Origin: Opitutus sp. GAS368
GTDB taxonomy: Bacteria; Verrucomicrobiota; Verrucomicrobiia; Opitutales; Opitutaceae
Direction of reading: 5' to 3'
Assembly (NCBI GenBank): GCA_945903465.1
Contig: CAMDOF010000050.1
Location: forward strand, 1-44,086
DNA: 44,086 nt
Part shown: positions 18,324-26,925 of the stretch, piece after piece
How positions within the stretch are numbered: the first letter of the stretch is position 1
How the letters are laid out: each line of letters opens with the position of its first letter
The notes under the pieces: generated by a model
What the model was told of the DNA's origin: nothing
What the model saw: only the letters and a program-made list of their open reading frames with translations
Database searches by the model: none
Position numbers and translations under genes: made by a program

Positions 18324-18518
18324 ATGCAAAAAACAAAAAAATCTGTGGCCAAGCGCTTCAAACTGACGGCTCGGGGCAAATTGGTCCGTCGTACGCCTGG
18401 TTTTCGTCATTTACTCGGTGCTAAAAGCACCAAGTCCAAACGCCGCGCCAGTCGTGATAAGCTCGTGGCGCCCGGGCACAAAGCCCCATTGCTGCGCTGC
18501 TTGCCCTTTGGGCTCTGA
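18324..18518 (+). CDS. rpmI: 50S ribosomal protein bL35
   Basis: A 64-residue, strongly basic protein with the bL35 pattern: 'KKSVAKRFKLTARGKLVRR', then 'RHLLGAKSTKSKRRAS', ending 'LLRCLPFGL'. bL35 is a small protein of the large ribosomal subunit. In many bacteria it is encoded in the infC-rpmI-rplT operon, but here neither neighbour is present; the gene stands alone between the transposase remnant and a terminator. The length is normal and the frame is intact, so it is probably the functional copy. Confidence 0.93.
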   Translation: MQKTKKSVAKRFKLTARGKLVRRTPGFRHLLGAKSTKSKRRASRDKLVAPGHKAPLLRCLPFGL

Positions 18519-18536
18519 GTTCAACTTGTTGGGTCA

Positions 18537-18577
18537 AGGGGCGCCCCCGGCTTAGGCCGCCCCTCTGGTATTTTTTT
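18537..18577 (+). terminator. Intrinsic terminator after rpmI
   Basis: Stem AGGGGCG (18537-18543) pairs with CGCCCCT (18558-18564), followed after a few bases by seven T at 18571-18577. It lies 19 bases after the rpmI stop. Confidence 0.72.
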
Positions 18578-18610
18578 CCGCGAGTGGCCATTCCTCATAG
18601 TTAGTGAGCA

Positions 18611-18676
18611 TTGGTGCGCGCGTAAATCTGTCGCGTTTGTCGGCGTTGGTGCGCGCGTAAATCTGTCGCGTTTGTC
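18611..18676. repeat. 31-bp direct repeat, two copies, period 35
   Basis: The word starting TTGGTGCGCGCGTAAATCTG and ending GCGTTTGTC is present identically at 18611-18641 and 18646-18676, separated by GGCG. Only two copies are present, so it is not a CRISPR array. Confidence 0.9.
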
Positions 18677-18722
18677 AGCATCCGAGTAAGAGCGTTTTAC
18701 CTCCGCTCGCGTCGGAGCCCGG

Positions 18723-18960
18723 AAGCCTTCGGCTTTTCTAGAGCGATTAGCTCTTTTCGGGCCAAAGTTTCCTCCTTACCTGCCCGAGTCCACGCCGCCC
18801 AGTGGGCCCGCGTGCTTCCATAACCTTAGCCATGACCCAGGACCGAAGTTGCCTCGGATCCTGCGGCAACGTGCCTTTGCCACTTCGGTTCTCCCAACCA
18901 GGAGCTTAAGGCGATTCTCGCCGCACCGGTTAGAGGGAGAGATTGTGAGCATTTCCTCAC
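18723..18960. ncRNA. Possible structured RNA (series of hairpins)
   Basis: Five stem-loops lie in 240 non-coding bases: AAGCC-TTC-GGCTT (18723-18735), AGAGC-GATTA-GCTCT (18740-18754), an 11-bp stem with one G-U pair joining 18839-18849 to 18882-18892 (AGGACCGAAGT / ACTTCGGTTCT) with an inner GGC/GCC pair, GGCGA-TTC-TCGCC (18910-18922), and GTGAG-CATTTC-CTCAC (18945-18960). I could not match it to tmRNA, RNase P RNA, SRP RNA or 6S RNA by eye. Strand is undetermined. It could be an unrecognised RNA or simply palindromic intergenic DNA. Confidence 0.28.
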
Positions 18961-19040
18961 GTCGCCGATGGCTTTCGTGGGCGGCCCGCTCGAGGCTGAT
19001 CTAGCGGTCGTACAGCCACGACCTCAATCATCGAAAACAA

Positions 19041-19066
19041 AGGCGGCCTGGCTTTTCAGGCCGCCT
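19041..19066 (-). terminator. Intrinsic terminator after groEL
   Basis: A perfect 10-bp stem AGGCGGCCTG/CAGGCCGCCT with a 6-base loop. Read on the minus strand it is followed by TTTGTTTTCG. It lies about 50 bases after the groEL stop. A second hairpin, CGCCGTAGG/CCTACGGCG at 19072-19098, stands between it and the gene. Confidence 0.78.
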
Positions 19067-19117
19067 CGTGACGCCGTAGGGCCCGTGCACCTACGGCGGG
19101 TGATTCGAACCAACCGA

Positions 19118-20743
19118 TCAGTGACCCATGCCACCGCCATCCCCGTGGCCACCGGCGGGTGCCGGGGCTTCCTGGATTTCGGTTATCATGCATTCCGTGG
19201 TTAACAACAAACCGGCGATCGATGCCGCATTTTGGAGGGCCGTACGGGTGACCTTCGTGGGGTCGACAACGCCCGCCTTGACGAGATCTTCATAGACACC
19301 GGTGGCAACGTTGTAGCCGAACGCGCCCTTACCTTCGGACACGCGCCCGACGACGATGGCACCCTCGACTCCGGCGTTGGCGCACAGCATCCGAATGGGC
19401 GACTCAATGGCGCGGCGAACAATTTGCGCTCCGATGGCTTCGTCTCCTTGCAGCGTGAGGGCATTGATCCCCTTGACGCAGCGCAGGAGCGCGACACCAC
19501 CGCCGGGGACAATCCCCTCCTCGACGGCCGCACGAGTGGCGTGGAGGGCATCTTCGACCCGCGCCTTCTTCTCTTTCATTTCGACCTCGGTCGAGGCGCC
19601 GACATGAATGACGGCGACCCCCCCGGCCAGCTTGGCGAGGCGTTCCTGAAGTTTCTCGCGATCGTAATCGGAAGTCGTCTCGTCGATTTGGCGGCGGATT
19701 TGTTTTACGCGGCCTTGGATATCGGAGGATTTTCCGCCGCCCTCGATGATCGTGGTGTTTTCTTTGCCGACGGTGATCCGCTTGGCCCGACCGAGGTCCG
19801 CGAGGGTAATGTTCTCCAGTTTGACGCCAAGATCTTCGGTGAAGCATCTGCCGCCGGTGAGAATGGCGATATCTTCCAACATCGATTTACGGCGATCGCC
19901 AAAGCCGGGAGCCTTGACCGCGCAGACATTCAAAGTGCCGCGCATTTTATTGACGACCAATGCAGCGAGTGCCTCTCCCTCGACATCTTCGGCGATGATC
20001 AGGAGGGGTTTGCTGCTCTTGGCGATCGTCTGGAGCAGAGGCAGAAGATCTTGGAGGCCGGAAATTTTCTTTTCGTGAATCAATACGTAGGCATCCTCCA
20101 GCGAGACTTCCATGAGGTCGGCATTCGTCGCGAAGTAGGGTGACAGATACCCCTTGTCGAATTGCATGCCCTCGACCACATCGAGGGTTGTTTCAAGGGT
20201 TTTGGCCTCCTCGACGGTGATGGTGCCGTCTTTGCCGACCTTGTCCATGGCATCGGCGATGGTGTTGCCGATCGCGTCGTCCCAATTGGCGGAAACGGTG
20301 GCAACTTGGCGGATTTCTTCGCGATCGCTGACTTTCCGGGAAATTCGCGCAAGTTCGGTGATGGCGGCCGCGACGGCCTTGTCGATCCCGCGTTTGAGGA
20401 AGATCGGGTTGGAGCCGGCCGTGACGCTTTTGAGCCCCTCTTTGTAAATGGCCTCGGCCAATACGGTGGCGGTGGTCGTACCGTCGCCGGCCGCATCGCT
20501 CGTTTTCGAGGCGACCTCTTTAACCATTTGGGCGCCCATGTTTTCGAATGGATCGGGCAATTCGATTTCTTTTGCCACGGTGACGCCGTCCTTGGTGACG
20601 GTGGGAGAGCCGAATTTTTTATCGATGACGACGTTGCGGCCCTTGGGTCCGAGCGTCACGGTGACCGCTCGGGAGAGGAGCGAAACGCCGCGGAGAATTT
20701 TGTGACGAGCAGCCTCGTCGAAAAGAAGTTGTTTAGCAGCCAT
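19118..20743 (-). CDS. groEL: Chaperonin GroEL (Hsp60)
   Basis: Group I chaperonin of 541 residues that folds proteins in an ATP-driven double ring with GroES. Family hallmarks: '[13 protein letters not shown]', the ATP-binding '[15 protein letters not shown]', '[17 protein letters not shown]', and '[15 protein letters not shown]'. The C-terminal tail is Gly/His-rich ('[11 protein letters not shown]') rather than a plain GGM repeat. It follows groES by 41 bases on the same strand, forming the usual operon, and is closed by a strong terminator. Only this copy is visible in the window. Confidence 0.98.
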   Translation of the reverse strand: MAAKQLLFDEAARHKILRGVSLLSRAVTVTLGPKGRNVVIDKKFGSPTVTKDGVTVAKEIELPDPFENMGAQMVKEVASKTSDAAGDGTTTATVLAEAIYKEGLKSVTAGSNPIFLKRGIDKAVAAAITELARISRKVSDREEIRQVATVSANWDDAIGNTIADAMDKVGKDGTITVEEAKTLETTLDVVEGMQFDKGYLSPYFATNADLMEVSLEDAYVLIHEKKISGLQDLLPLLQTIAKSSKPLLIIAEDVEGEALAALVVNKMRGTLNVCAVKAPGFGDRRKSMLEDIAILTGGRCFTEDLGVKLENITLADLGRAKRITVGKENTTIIEGGGKSSDIQGRVKQIRRQIDETTSDYDREKLQERLAKLAGGVAVIHVGASTEVEMKEKKARVEDALHATRAAVEEGIVPGGGVALLRCVKGINALTLQGDEAIGAQIVRRAIESPIRMLCANAGVEGAIVVGRVSEGKGAFGYNVATGVYEDLVKAGVVDPTKVTRTALQNAASIAGLLLTTECMITEIQEAPAPAGGHGDGGGMGH

Positions 20744-20784
20744 GAGAAGATTTTTTTAGAGAGAAATAGAGCGGGCGAAAATAA

Positions 20785-21081
20785 TTAGGTGAGGATGCCC
20801 AAGATGTCGTCTTCGCGAACGAGGGTATATTTTTTGTTGTCGAGCTTGACCTCAGAACCGCCGTATTTGGCGACGAGGACCTTATCACCGACTTTGACTT
20901 CGAAAGGAATGATCTTGCCGTCCTCGTCCTTGGCCCCGCTGCCGAGGGCGATGACGATCGCCTCCTGTGGCTTCTCTTTCGCGCTATCGGGGATGATGAC
21001 GCCCCCGCGGACTTGTTCCTTCTCCTCAATGTGTTCGATCAAGATGCGGTTGCCGACGGGGATGATTTTTACTTTAGCCAT
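20785..21081 (-). CDS. groES: Co-chaperonin GroES (Hsp10)
   Basis: The GroEL lid protein, 98 residues from the ATG at 21079-21081 ('[20 protein letters not shown]'). The mobile-loop region reads '[16 protein letters not shown]', followed by '[19 protein letters not shown]' and the C-terminal 'REDDILGIL'. An in-frame upstream codon at 21108 would add nine residues absent from the family, so I use the inner ATG. No CIRCE element (TTAGCACTC-N9-GAGTGCTAA) is present upstream, so control by HrcA is not evident. A different inverted repeat lies at 21139-21170. Confidence 0.97.
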   Translation of the reverse strand: MAKVKIIPVGNRILIEHIEEKEQVRGGVIIPDSAKEKPQEAIVIALGSGAKDEDGKIIPFEVKVGDKVLVAKYGGSEVKLDNKKYTLVREDDILGILT

Positions 21082-21138
21082 GGATTTAGTATAAACGAGA
21101 TGCCTCACCGAGAATTCAGTGATAGTTGAGTTGACGAT

Positions 21139-21170
21139 GCGGCGAGAGGGTTAGCGAATTCTATCGCCGC
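21139..21170. promoter_or_regulatory. Inverted repeat upstream of groES
   Basis: GCGGCGA (21139-21145) and TCGCCGC (21164-21170) are exact inverted copies separated by 18 bases, 58 bases upstream of the groES start. It might be a regulatory site or an RNA hairpin; read on the plus strand it is followed by AGTATTTTTC. Function unproven. Confidence 0.3.
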
Positions 21171-21913
21171 AGTATTTTTCAAAGATCGGCAAGGCGTTCG
21201 CCGGGCATCTGTTTGGAGTGTTCTTGGTTGGCGGCTAGGCCGCAGTTTATTCGTGCGGGAGGGAGTGGCCACCGCCGATATTCAAAGAGACGCTGCTCGA
21301 ACCGTTGGTTTTCCGGCGGTGAGTTCTCTCGGTGCAGACCTCATAAGCGGGGAGAGCGGCGCGTTATCTCCGAATTTTCATTCCGGCCCTTCAACGATTA
21401 CCACGCGGTTCTGTGCTCGATGGCGCCGTCGCCGATTTGCGATCAGGCTACCCTCGCGCCGCGAATACTCCGGCCTTTTCCTCGTTCGGTCGTCGCTGAG
21501 CTGATTGCGGGTACGACCGAAATCGATTTGCGGAAATAGTCACCAAACGAGCGAGCCCATTCGGGTGGTTACGTTTGCTCAGGTGGGGGGGGGCTTGTCC
21601 AGCCGGCTTTGGGAAAAGGGTCACGGATTAAGTTGCACTTTTTGGCGGTACCTCGCAGCAGAAAAATGTCACGATCGGGGTGAGTCGCGCGCAATGGGCG
21701 AGAAGTTTTTCGCTGGGCGGACCTCCTGCTCTGGTCGCGATTGGCCGGAGCGACCTGATTGACCGAGCGAACGGCCCCGCCTTGGTCGTGGTCGCTGATA
21801 CGGTCACTGCTGAATTTCAGACTTTGACCTCCGAGGTGGCGCGGGCATCTTGGCAGGGAGCGAAAGCAAAGCCGGGCCTGCGCGCCGGTGATTATGCGGT
21901 CGGAGTTTGCCTC
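21171..21913. other. Intergenic region, no certain gene
   Basis: About 740 bases between groES and the SDR operon. Short plus-strand frames exist but I recognise none. One segment (about 21626-21943) reads as a plausible protein without a good start: 'ALFGGTSQQKNVTIGVSRAQ', then 'PALVAIGRSDLIDRANGPAL', then 'LVVVADTVTAEF'. It is closed upstream by a TAA and could start only at a GTG (21680). It may be a decayed gene. A G run stands near 21586-21594. Confidence 0.35.
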
Positions 21914-22693
21914 TCACCAAGTCGTCCATCCGCCGTCGACAACTAAACTGTGGCCGGTGACATAAGAAGCGCTGTCGGAAAGGAGGAAAAGGGTGGGACC
22001 GATAATCTCAGCGTTTTGACCGATGCGGTTGAGGGCCGTTTTCCGGTTGAGGTCACTGATGAATTCCGGGTGGTTTTTTTGCACGGAAGGGTTGGGAAAT
22101 GGGCCCGGGGTCACGCAATTGAAACGGATACCGGCTGATCCATAATGTACGGCGAGGTAGCGCGACATTTGGAGGGTGGCCGCCTTGCTCGCACCGTAAT
22201 CGATGGGATTTGGTGTCATGGGATCGTGGTAGATACGCGGGTCGGGAGGGACGATGCCATACATGCTGCCAAAGAGGACGAAACAGCCGGAGCCGCGGAC
22301 TTTCATCCGCTCAGCGAGGGCGCGGCAGAGGATAAAAGTCGGCGTCAGGGCCTGATCGAACGTGCGTTTAAATTCCTCCGCGGTGATGGCCTCGAGGTGT
22401 TTTCCACTGGAAGATGCGTAGACGAGGTGGACGACACCGTCGGGGAGCCCATGCGCCGCGACTAGCGCGTCGATCGTGTCCGGCAGGCCGGCGGTGTGAT
22501 TGATGTCGAGCGAAAGCGGCACCGTACGGGTAAGTTTCTGATCGCGCACCAAAGCCTCCGCCTTGCCCGGAAGATCGCAGCAGAGCACCTTGGCGCACTG
22601 GGCATCGAGCGCGGTGGTGATCGCCGAGCCAAGGTAGCCCGCGCCGCCGGTGACCCAGATGATTTTACCTTCGAGAGAATACCAGGGTTTCAT
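21914..22693 (-). CDS. SDR-family oxidoreductase A
   Basis: Classical short-chain dehydrogenase of 259 residues that oxidises or reduces an alcohol/ketone with NAD(P). The Rossmann motif 'VTGGAGYLGSA' is near residue 14. The active-site triad is Ser143 ('FGSMYG'), Tyr166 and Lys170 ('YGASK'), and the C-terminal 'SYVTGHSLVVDGGWTTW' is typical. Its ATG overlaps the stop of SDR B by four bases (22690-22693). It is the last gene of the six-gene minus-strand operon. The 'MYG...DPRIY' insertion before the catalytic Tyr also occurs in SDRs of nonulosonic-acid/PtmA type, so a biosynthetic role cannot be excluded. Confidence 0.88.
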   Translation of the reverse strand: MKPWYSLEGKIIWVTGGAGYLGSAITTALDAQCAKVLCCDLPGKAEALVRDQKLTRTVPLSLDINHTAGLPDTIDALVAAHGLPDGVVHLVYASSSGKHLEAITAEEFKRTFDQALTPTFILCRALAERMKVRGSGCFVLFGSMYGIVPPDPRIYHDPMTPNPIDYGASKAATLQMSRYLAVHYGSAGIRFNCVTPGPFPNPSVQKNHPEFISDLNRKTALNRIGQNAEIIGPTLFLLSDSASYVTGHSLVVDGGWTTW

Positions 22694-23469
22694 TTGGCAG
22701 TGTGGCCACCATCGACGGGCAGGTTGGCTCCGGTGATGTAGCTGGACGCGTCGCTGAGCAGAAAAATCACGGCACCGGCGACTTCGGCGGCGTTGGCAAG
22801 GCGACCCAGCATGGTGATTTTATTGTAACGTTCGATGAACGGGGCTGCCTGCGGTGTATCCGGGTTATAGATACCACCGGGCGATACGACGTTGACGCGC
22901 ACGCCCTTCGGCCCGTAGTGCGAACCGAGGTAGCGGGTGAGGTTGAGCATACCGCCCTTGTGGAAAAAATAATCGGGTGCGACCGTCATGTTGGTTCCCT
23001 CGTAAAGCGACAGGTTGCTGCCGACCATGCCGTAGATCGACGCGATGTTGACGATGCTCCCGGAGCCTTGGCTGGCCATGGCGTCGCCAAAGATGCGGAC
23101 GGTTGAAAAAAATCCGGTGGCGTTGATCTCCATCGATTGACGCCAGACGGCGAGGTCGTCGTCCATCGATTTCATCGGGCGACTGACGGCGTTGAAGACG
23201 ATGCCATCGACCCGCTGGTGCTGGCTGAGAACGCGGTCGCGCAAGCTTTGGAGGGATGCCTCCGAGCCGATGTCGGTTTCCTCGATGAATACCGTCCGGC
23301 CGGCGGCTTTTTCGCGATCAGCGAGCGACGCAAGCGAAGCGCGATTGCGGGAGGCGACGACAAGTGTACAGCCGGTGGTGGCAAGCTCCGCGACCAAAGC
23401 GCAACCGAGGAGCCCGGTGCCACCGAATTGAATGATTACTTTGCCCTGAAGGGAGAACGACGTGGCCAT
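22690..23469 (-). CDS. SDR-family oxidoreductase B
   Basis: Second short-chain dehydrogenase, 259 residues, a paralogue of the following gene. The cofactor motif is altered: 'IQFGGTGLLGCAL' in place of TGxxxGxG. The catalytic residues appear as Ser144 ('IASIYG'), Tyr167 and Lys171 ('YFFHK'). 'SSYITGANLPVDGGHTAK' closes the protein. Translational coupling with SDR A through an ATGA overlap suggests that the two act on consecutive steps or as a complex. The substrate is unknown, presumably a sugar, polyol or sugar acid given the neighbouring aldolase. Confidence 0.88.
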   Translation of the reverse strand: MATSFSLQGKVIIQFGGTGLLGCALVAELATTGCTLVVASRNRASLASLADREKAAGRTVFIEETDIGSEASLQSLRDRVLSQHQRVDGIVFNAVSRPMKSMDDDLAVWRQSMEINATGFFSTVRIFGDAMASQGSGSIVNIASIYGMVGSNLSLYEGTNMTVAPDYFFHKGGMLNLTRYLGSHYGPKGVRVNVVSPGGIYNPDTPQAAPFIERYNKITMLGRLANAAEVAGAVIFLLSDASSYITGANLPVDGGHTAK

Positions 23470-23684
23470 AAAAAAGGGGTGGCGATGGGAAGGGCGATCG
23501 ACGTGGAAGTGGTCGGGAAAGGTTTAGGAAAGGCGCGTTTGAGACGATGGAAAAGCCGGTCGGGAAGAGAAGCCGAACGGTGGGAGCACCTCGCTTGGAG
23601 GAAGGTTTTTTGTGGGCGAGCTTTTCGCGGGGGAAAACGGTCGATGCGCGCGGCCCAACTCGACCCAGACGACCGCGATTTTGG

Positions 23685-24506
23685 TCAATGGTAAGGCGAG
23701 CGGGCGGGGGGCTGGGTCGCGGCGGGGAGCGCGGCGATGTGGCCGTGGATCACATCGAGGCGCTGTTTCACATAGTTGGTGAGGGCGATGACGTCGGCGC
23801 CGAGGTTGAAGACGCGGTAGCCCTCCGCGAGCAGGTCTGGGAACGGGGCGATGAACCCGGCGGCCATGGCAAATTTACCGTGCCGCTGGCAGGCGGCGGC
23901 GACCCGTTTACGGGCGGCGACGACCTCGGGGTCATCGAGTTGGCCGGCTTTACCGATGCGGTGGCTGAAATCGCCGGGGCCAAAAAGAATGCCATCGAAG
24001 CCGGGAACGGCGGCGATCTCCTCGACATTTTCAAGGGCCTCGGGCGACTCAATTTGCAGAATGACGACCCGCTCCGTATTGGAGTGTTGGATATAGTCGG
24101 GGAGCGGGACGAGGCAGAACTGGCCGTCGATATTGCCGCCATCGAGGGCGCGTTTACCGACGGGATGGAAGCGCACCCACTCGACAATTTGGCGAGCCTC
24201 CGGCGCGCTGGCCACATGCGGCACGATGATGCCGGTGGCCCCCGCTTCCAACGGGCGGATGTAGTCGCTGTAACTTCCGCGCGCGACGCGCACGAGCGTG
24301 TCGATGTTGTGCACGCGACCAGCGCGGACTTGGTTTTCGATCCCAGTCCAATCGTTCGGCACGTGCTCCATGCAGATCCAGACGGCGTCGATACCGGTGA
24401 GGCCGGCGATCTCGATAACCCGCGGATCGGAGAGATTGATTTTGAGGACGGTCGGCAGTTGACCGTCGCGGAGCAGTTTCAGCACGCGGCTGGGGCGGAG
24501 GTTCAT
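23685..24506 (-). CDS. HpcH/HpaI-family class II aldolase
   Basis: Metal-dependent pyruvate-type aldolase of 273 residues from the ATG at 24504-24506 ('MNLRPSRVLKLLRDG'), related to RhmA, GarL and HpaI, which split 2-keto-3-deoxy acids into pyruvate and an aldehyde. Visible features are 'AVWICMEHVPNDW', 'GATGIIVPHVASAPEARQIV', the metal ligand region 'QIESPEALENV' (Glu) and 'ILFGPGDFSHRIG' (Asp). A gap of about 215 bases to SDR B holds no gene I can support. Together with the SDRs and Gfo/Idh proteins it suggests a non-phosphorylating sugar-acid route. Confidence 0.87.
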   Translation of the reverse strand: MNLRPSRVLKLLRDGQLPTVLKINLSDPRVIEIAGLTGIDAVWICMEHVPNDWTGIENQVRAGRVHNIDTLVRVARGSYSDYIRPLEAGATGIIVPHVASAPEARQIVEWVRFHPVGKRALDGGNIDGQFCLVPLPDYIQHSNTERVVILQIESPEALENVEEIAAVPGFDGILFGPGDFSHRIGKAGQLDDPEVVAARKRVAAACQRHGKFAMAAGFIAPFPDLLAEGYRVFNLGADVIALTNYVKQRLDVIHGHIAALPAATQPPARSPYH

Positions 24507-24578
24507 GGCAGGAATCAAAAGGGGATAGAAGGGGAGAAGATAACGCCGTTACGTTGCGCGGCGAGGAGAACGTTTCGA

Positions 24579-25538
24579 TTAAATTTCACTGAGTAGCACC
24601 TCACGGCCGCCTTGTTCGCGACTGCGAATGCCGGCGATGACCATTTGCATCAGCTCGACCGTTTCTGAAAACGGAAAAGGATGCACACCGGTTCGGAGGT
24701 AGCCGATAAAAGCTTCGAGCTGGGTTTTGAAGGAGAAAAACGAATCGCTGAAGGACAGCTGCACTTTTCCGGCAGTGCCGCAGAGTTGCAGGCAGCCGAA
24801 GCTGCCATACATATCGGCGGACGCGACGGCGATGACATCGACGCCACTGCGGTGTTTCAGATGGACGATATTACGTTCGATCGAACCGGTGTTGCGGGCT
24901 GAGATGAAGCCAGGGCCGAGGATTGGATAGATGGACTCCAGCGCGTGGATCCCGTAGGCCTCCCAACTTTTGGGGGTCGTGATGCTGACGAAGCGCAAGT
25001 CGCCCAGTTCACGCGTCGAGAGCCGATACGGCAGGAACTCTTTCGCATAACGCATGCAACTCGAGGACATGAGCGCTTGGCCGGCGGCGACCCAGTCCTG
25101 GAAGACCCTTAGATGCGGAGCGTTATCGGTGAGAGGCTTGTCGATGAAAACGGGGAGCCCAGCGTCAATGAAGGGCCGGGCGCGGCTGACGTGCTCGTGG
25201 CCGATGTCGGTGGCGATCACGACGGCATCGACGTGGCCGATGACGTCGGCGGGGTTTTCCACGACGTGGGGAATGAGGGAGCATTTAGCGACGTGCGCGG
25301 CGGTGAAGCCGCCATCGCCGATGCAGCAAATGTGAGTCACTTTAGCCCCGGGAATTGTGAGGGTTTCGGTGGGTTGTTTATTGAGATACGCGGGAATACC
25401 CGCGAAGGGACACTCGCGGGTCATGATCTCGCGATCGTAGCCGTTGAAGATGGCGCTCCACGAGTAGGGGTGGCCATTACCTGGGGTGCTCCCGAGTATG
25501 GCCAGTCGGATATCGTGGGGGGTTTTGACGAGACTCAT
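24579..25538 (-). CDS. Gfo/Idh/MocA-family oxidoreductase A
   Basis: NAD(P)-dependent sugar or cyclitol dehydrogenase family, 319 residues from the ATG at 25536-25538 ('MSLVKTPHDIRLAILGSTPG'). The nucleotide-binding loop is unusual ('GSTPGNGHPYSW' instead of GxGxxG). The middle motif reads 'VFIDKPLTDN' where most members have EKP. The C-terminal domain has 'SADMYGSFGCLQLCGTAG'. The variant motifs place it in a divergent subgroup, and activity on a conventional sugar is not assured. It follows the ferritin-like gene by 31 bases. Confidence 0.82.
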   Translation of the reverse strand: MSLVKTPHDIRLAILGSTPGNGHPYSWSAIFNGYDREIMTRECPFAGIPAYLNKQPTETLTIPGAKVTHICCIGDGGFTAAHVAKCSLIPHVVENPADVIGHVDAVVIATDIGHEHVSRARPFIDAGLPVFIDKPLTDNAPHLRVFQDWVAAGQALMSSSCMRYAKEFLPYRLSTRELGDLRFVSITTPKSWEAYGIHALESIYPILGPGFISARNTGSIERNIVHLKHRSGVDVIAVASADMYGSFGCLQLCGTAGKVQLSFSDSFFSFKTQLEAFIGYLRTGVHPFPFSETVELMQMVIAGIRSREQGGREVLLSEI

Positions 25539-25569
25539 AAAGCAGGCAGGGGTTGGGGAGGGCGCAAAA

Positions 25570-26919
25570 TTACTCGACATTCAGCGTCAGCTTGCCGGTG
25601 GCGTACTCCTCGCGCCAGATGGCGAGGACGTCGTTAACATATTTTTTTAACGGCCGTTCCTCCCCGACGTGTTTGAGTAATTCCGGCAGCCAGCGATTGC
25701 CGAAGCGGACATGCTGGGTTTCGTCGGCGATGTCGTAGCGGACAAATTGTTCGCTCAGCTGGTCGCCGGATTTTTGGTGCGCTTCGACCCGACGATGGCG
25801 GTAGGGGAACGCGTGCATCTCGTTGCCCATCGTGAGCAGGCAATATTGCATGACTGGAGGAAACTGGCTCCGCCATTTATAGATATGGAGATACTGCGGT
25901 GAGTGCAGCGGATTCATGCCGCGCTGGCGCATCCACTCGTAACCCATGAGGCAATGGCGCACTTCATCGTAGAGGTGACGTGCGCAGTCGAATTGGAATT
26001 CCCACGGCATCTCACTGAGTGAAAACATGACGGATGCGATGGTCTCGGCGGCGAGCATTTCTGTCGAGTAGCGCTCGAATTCCTCGATGGTATGCGCTGA
26101 ATAATCATCCTCGCCCGGCATTGGCGAGAGATCGGCCGCGCGCTGGGTGAAGCGTTCGTCGCGCGCGGCCTCGCGAGGCGCCTTGAATGGCTGGCGGCAC
26201 GAAGGGACCACGGGAGATTTATTTTTAGGCCGCGGCTGTTCTCCGCTGATGCCGCCGGCGCTGGCGAGAAGCTTGGCGATCTCGTTGGCCCACGCGAAAG
26301 CGGCGGGGCGGATTTTGCCGGCCTGGGTGGCTTGTTCGAGCAGCGGGGCGCTCCGCTCGAGTTGGCCACGGAGGTCGAGCAGCGCGTGCTTGATGACGTG
26401 GACGCTCGGTAGATCACTGTTGGGAAAGGTGGTGGTCTCGTGAGAGGCCAAGGCGGTGACGAGACTGGGCGTGACGACGTGGAAGAGGCCCAAGGCGAGG
26501 GCAAACTCATCGGGCGCGTGGATCAGTTCGCGCATCAGCGTGAGGAGCGCGGGGTCAGCCGGCTTCTGAAAAGCGGGCGACTGGATCTCGCGCAGGCGCA
26601 GGTAGAGGGCGTTGACGTGCAGGGAGTTTTCCCAGAGGGTCCGACCGAGCTCGCATTTGAGCTCGAAGGTCGCGACGTGCGGCAGCCAGCCAGCGAGGAT
26701 GCGCATGCCCTCTTGCAGAACGAACCGATAGCGATTGAGCATTCGGCGGTTGGCGTCGATATCGATCGCGAGGGTCGGAGAGGGCACCCGGACTTGGCGC
26801 GGCGGAGGCTGGTCGTGGGCGCGCGGGGTCGCTCGGGTGGAAGAAAGGATAGCGTGAGGTTTAGTTTTCAAAGGATGAGCAAGTGCGGCGGAGGCGAACC
26901 GCAAGACGGCGATCGGCAA
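25570..26919 (-). CDS. Ferritin-like (DUF455-type) protein
   Basis: A 449-residue protein whose C-terminal half is a ferritin-like four-helix domain. Carboxylate/His pairs appear in order: 'YSTEMLAAETIASVM', 'YDEVRHCLMGYEW', 'MGNEMHAFPYRHRRVEAH' and 'DIADETQHVRFGNRWLPEL'. This spacing of E/D and ExxH-like elements suggests a di-iron or di-manganese centre. The N-terminal half is less conserved and includes a basic, Lys/Pro-rich linker around residues 225-255. The reaction is unknown; proteins of this type have been linked to tRNA-modifying or sugar-amine oxygenases, which I cannot decide here. It lies six bases after Gfo/Idh B and before Gfo/Idh A, so it belongs to the same operon. Confidence 0.72.
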   Translation of the reverse strand: MPIAVLRFASAALAHPLKTKPHAILSSTRATPRAHDQPPPRQVRVPSPTLAIDIDANRRMLNRYRFVLQEGMRILAGWLPHVATFELKCELGRTLWENSLHVNALYLRLREIQSPAFQKPADPALLTLMRELIHAPDEFALALGLFHVVTPSLVTALASHETTTFPNSDLPSVHVIKHALLDLRGQLERSAPLLEQATQAGKIRPAAFAWANEIAKLLASAGGISGEQPRPKNKSPVVPSCRQPFKAPREAARDERFTQRAADLSPMPGEDDYSAHTIEEFERYSTEMLAAETIASVMFSLSEMPWEFQFDCARHLYDEVRHCLMGYEWMRQRGMNPLHSPQYLHIYKWRSQFPPVMQYCLLTMGNEMHAFPYRHRRVEAHQKSGDQLSEQFVRYDIADETQHVRFGNRWLPELLKHVGEERPLKKYVNDVLAIWREEYATGKLTLNVE

Positions 26920-26925
26920 GTGTGG

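Larger units (their letters stand above)
18578..19040. other. Gene-free stretch with hairpins and a duplicated repeat
   Basis: No supportable protein-coding gene between the rpmI terminator and the groEL terminator. It contains a tandemly duplicated 31-bp word (18611-18676) and a run of at least five hairpins from 18723 to 18960, listed separately as a repeat and a possible RNA. Confidence 0.5.

Noticed and set aside
18611..18676. Direct repeats considered as a CRISPR array
   Set aside because: Only two copies, separated by 4 bases, with no spacers and no cas genes nearby.
18578..19040. RNase P RNA, tmRNA, SRP RNA or 6S RNA
   Set aside because: A GAGGAAA-like word occurs on the minus strand, but the other universally conserved segments of these RNAs were not found on either strand.
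19100..19118. TTCGAATC T-loop-like word next to the groEL stop on the minus strand
   Set aside because: The flanks do not form a T-stem and no acceptor, D or anticodon arms are present, so it is not a tRNA.
21082..21200. CIRCE element upstream of groES
   Set aside because: No TTAGCACTC-N9-GAGTGCTAA-like repeat is present.
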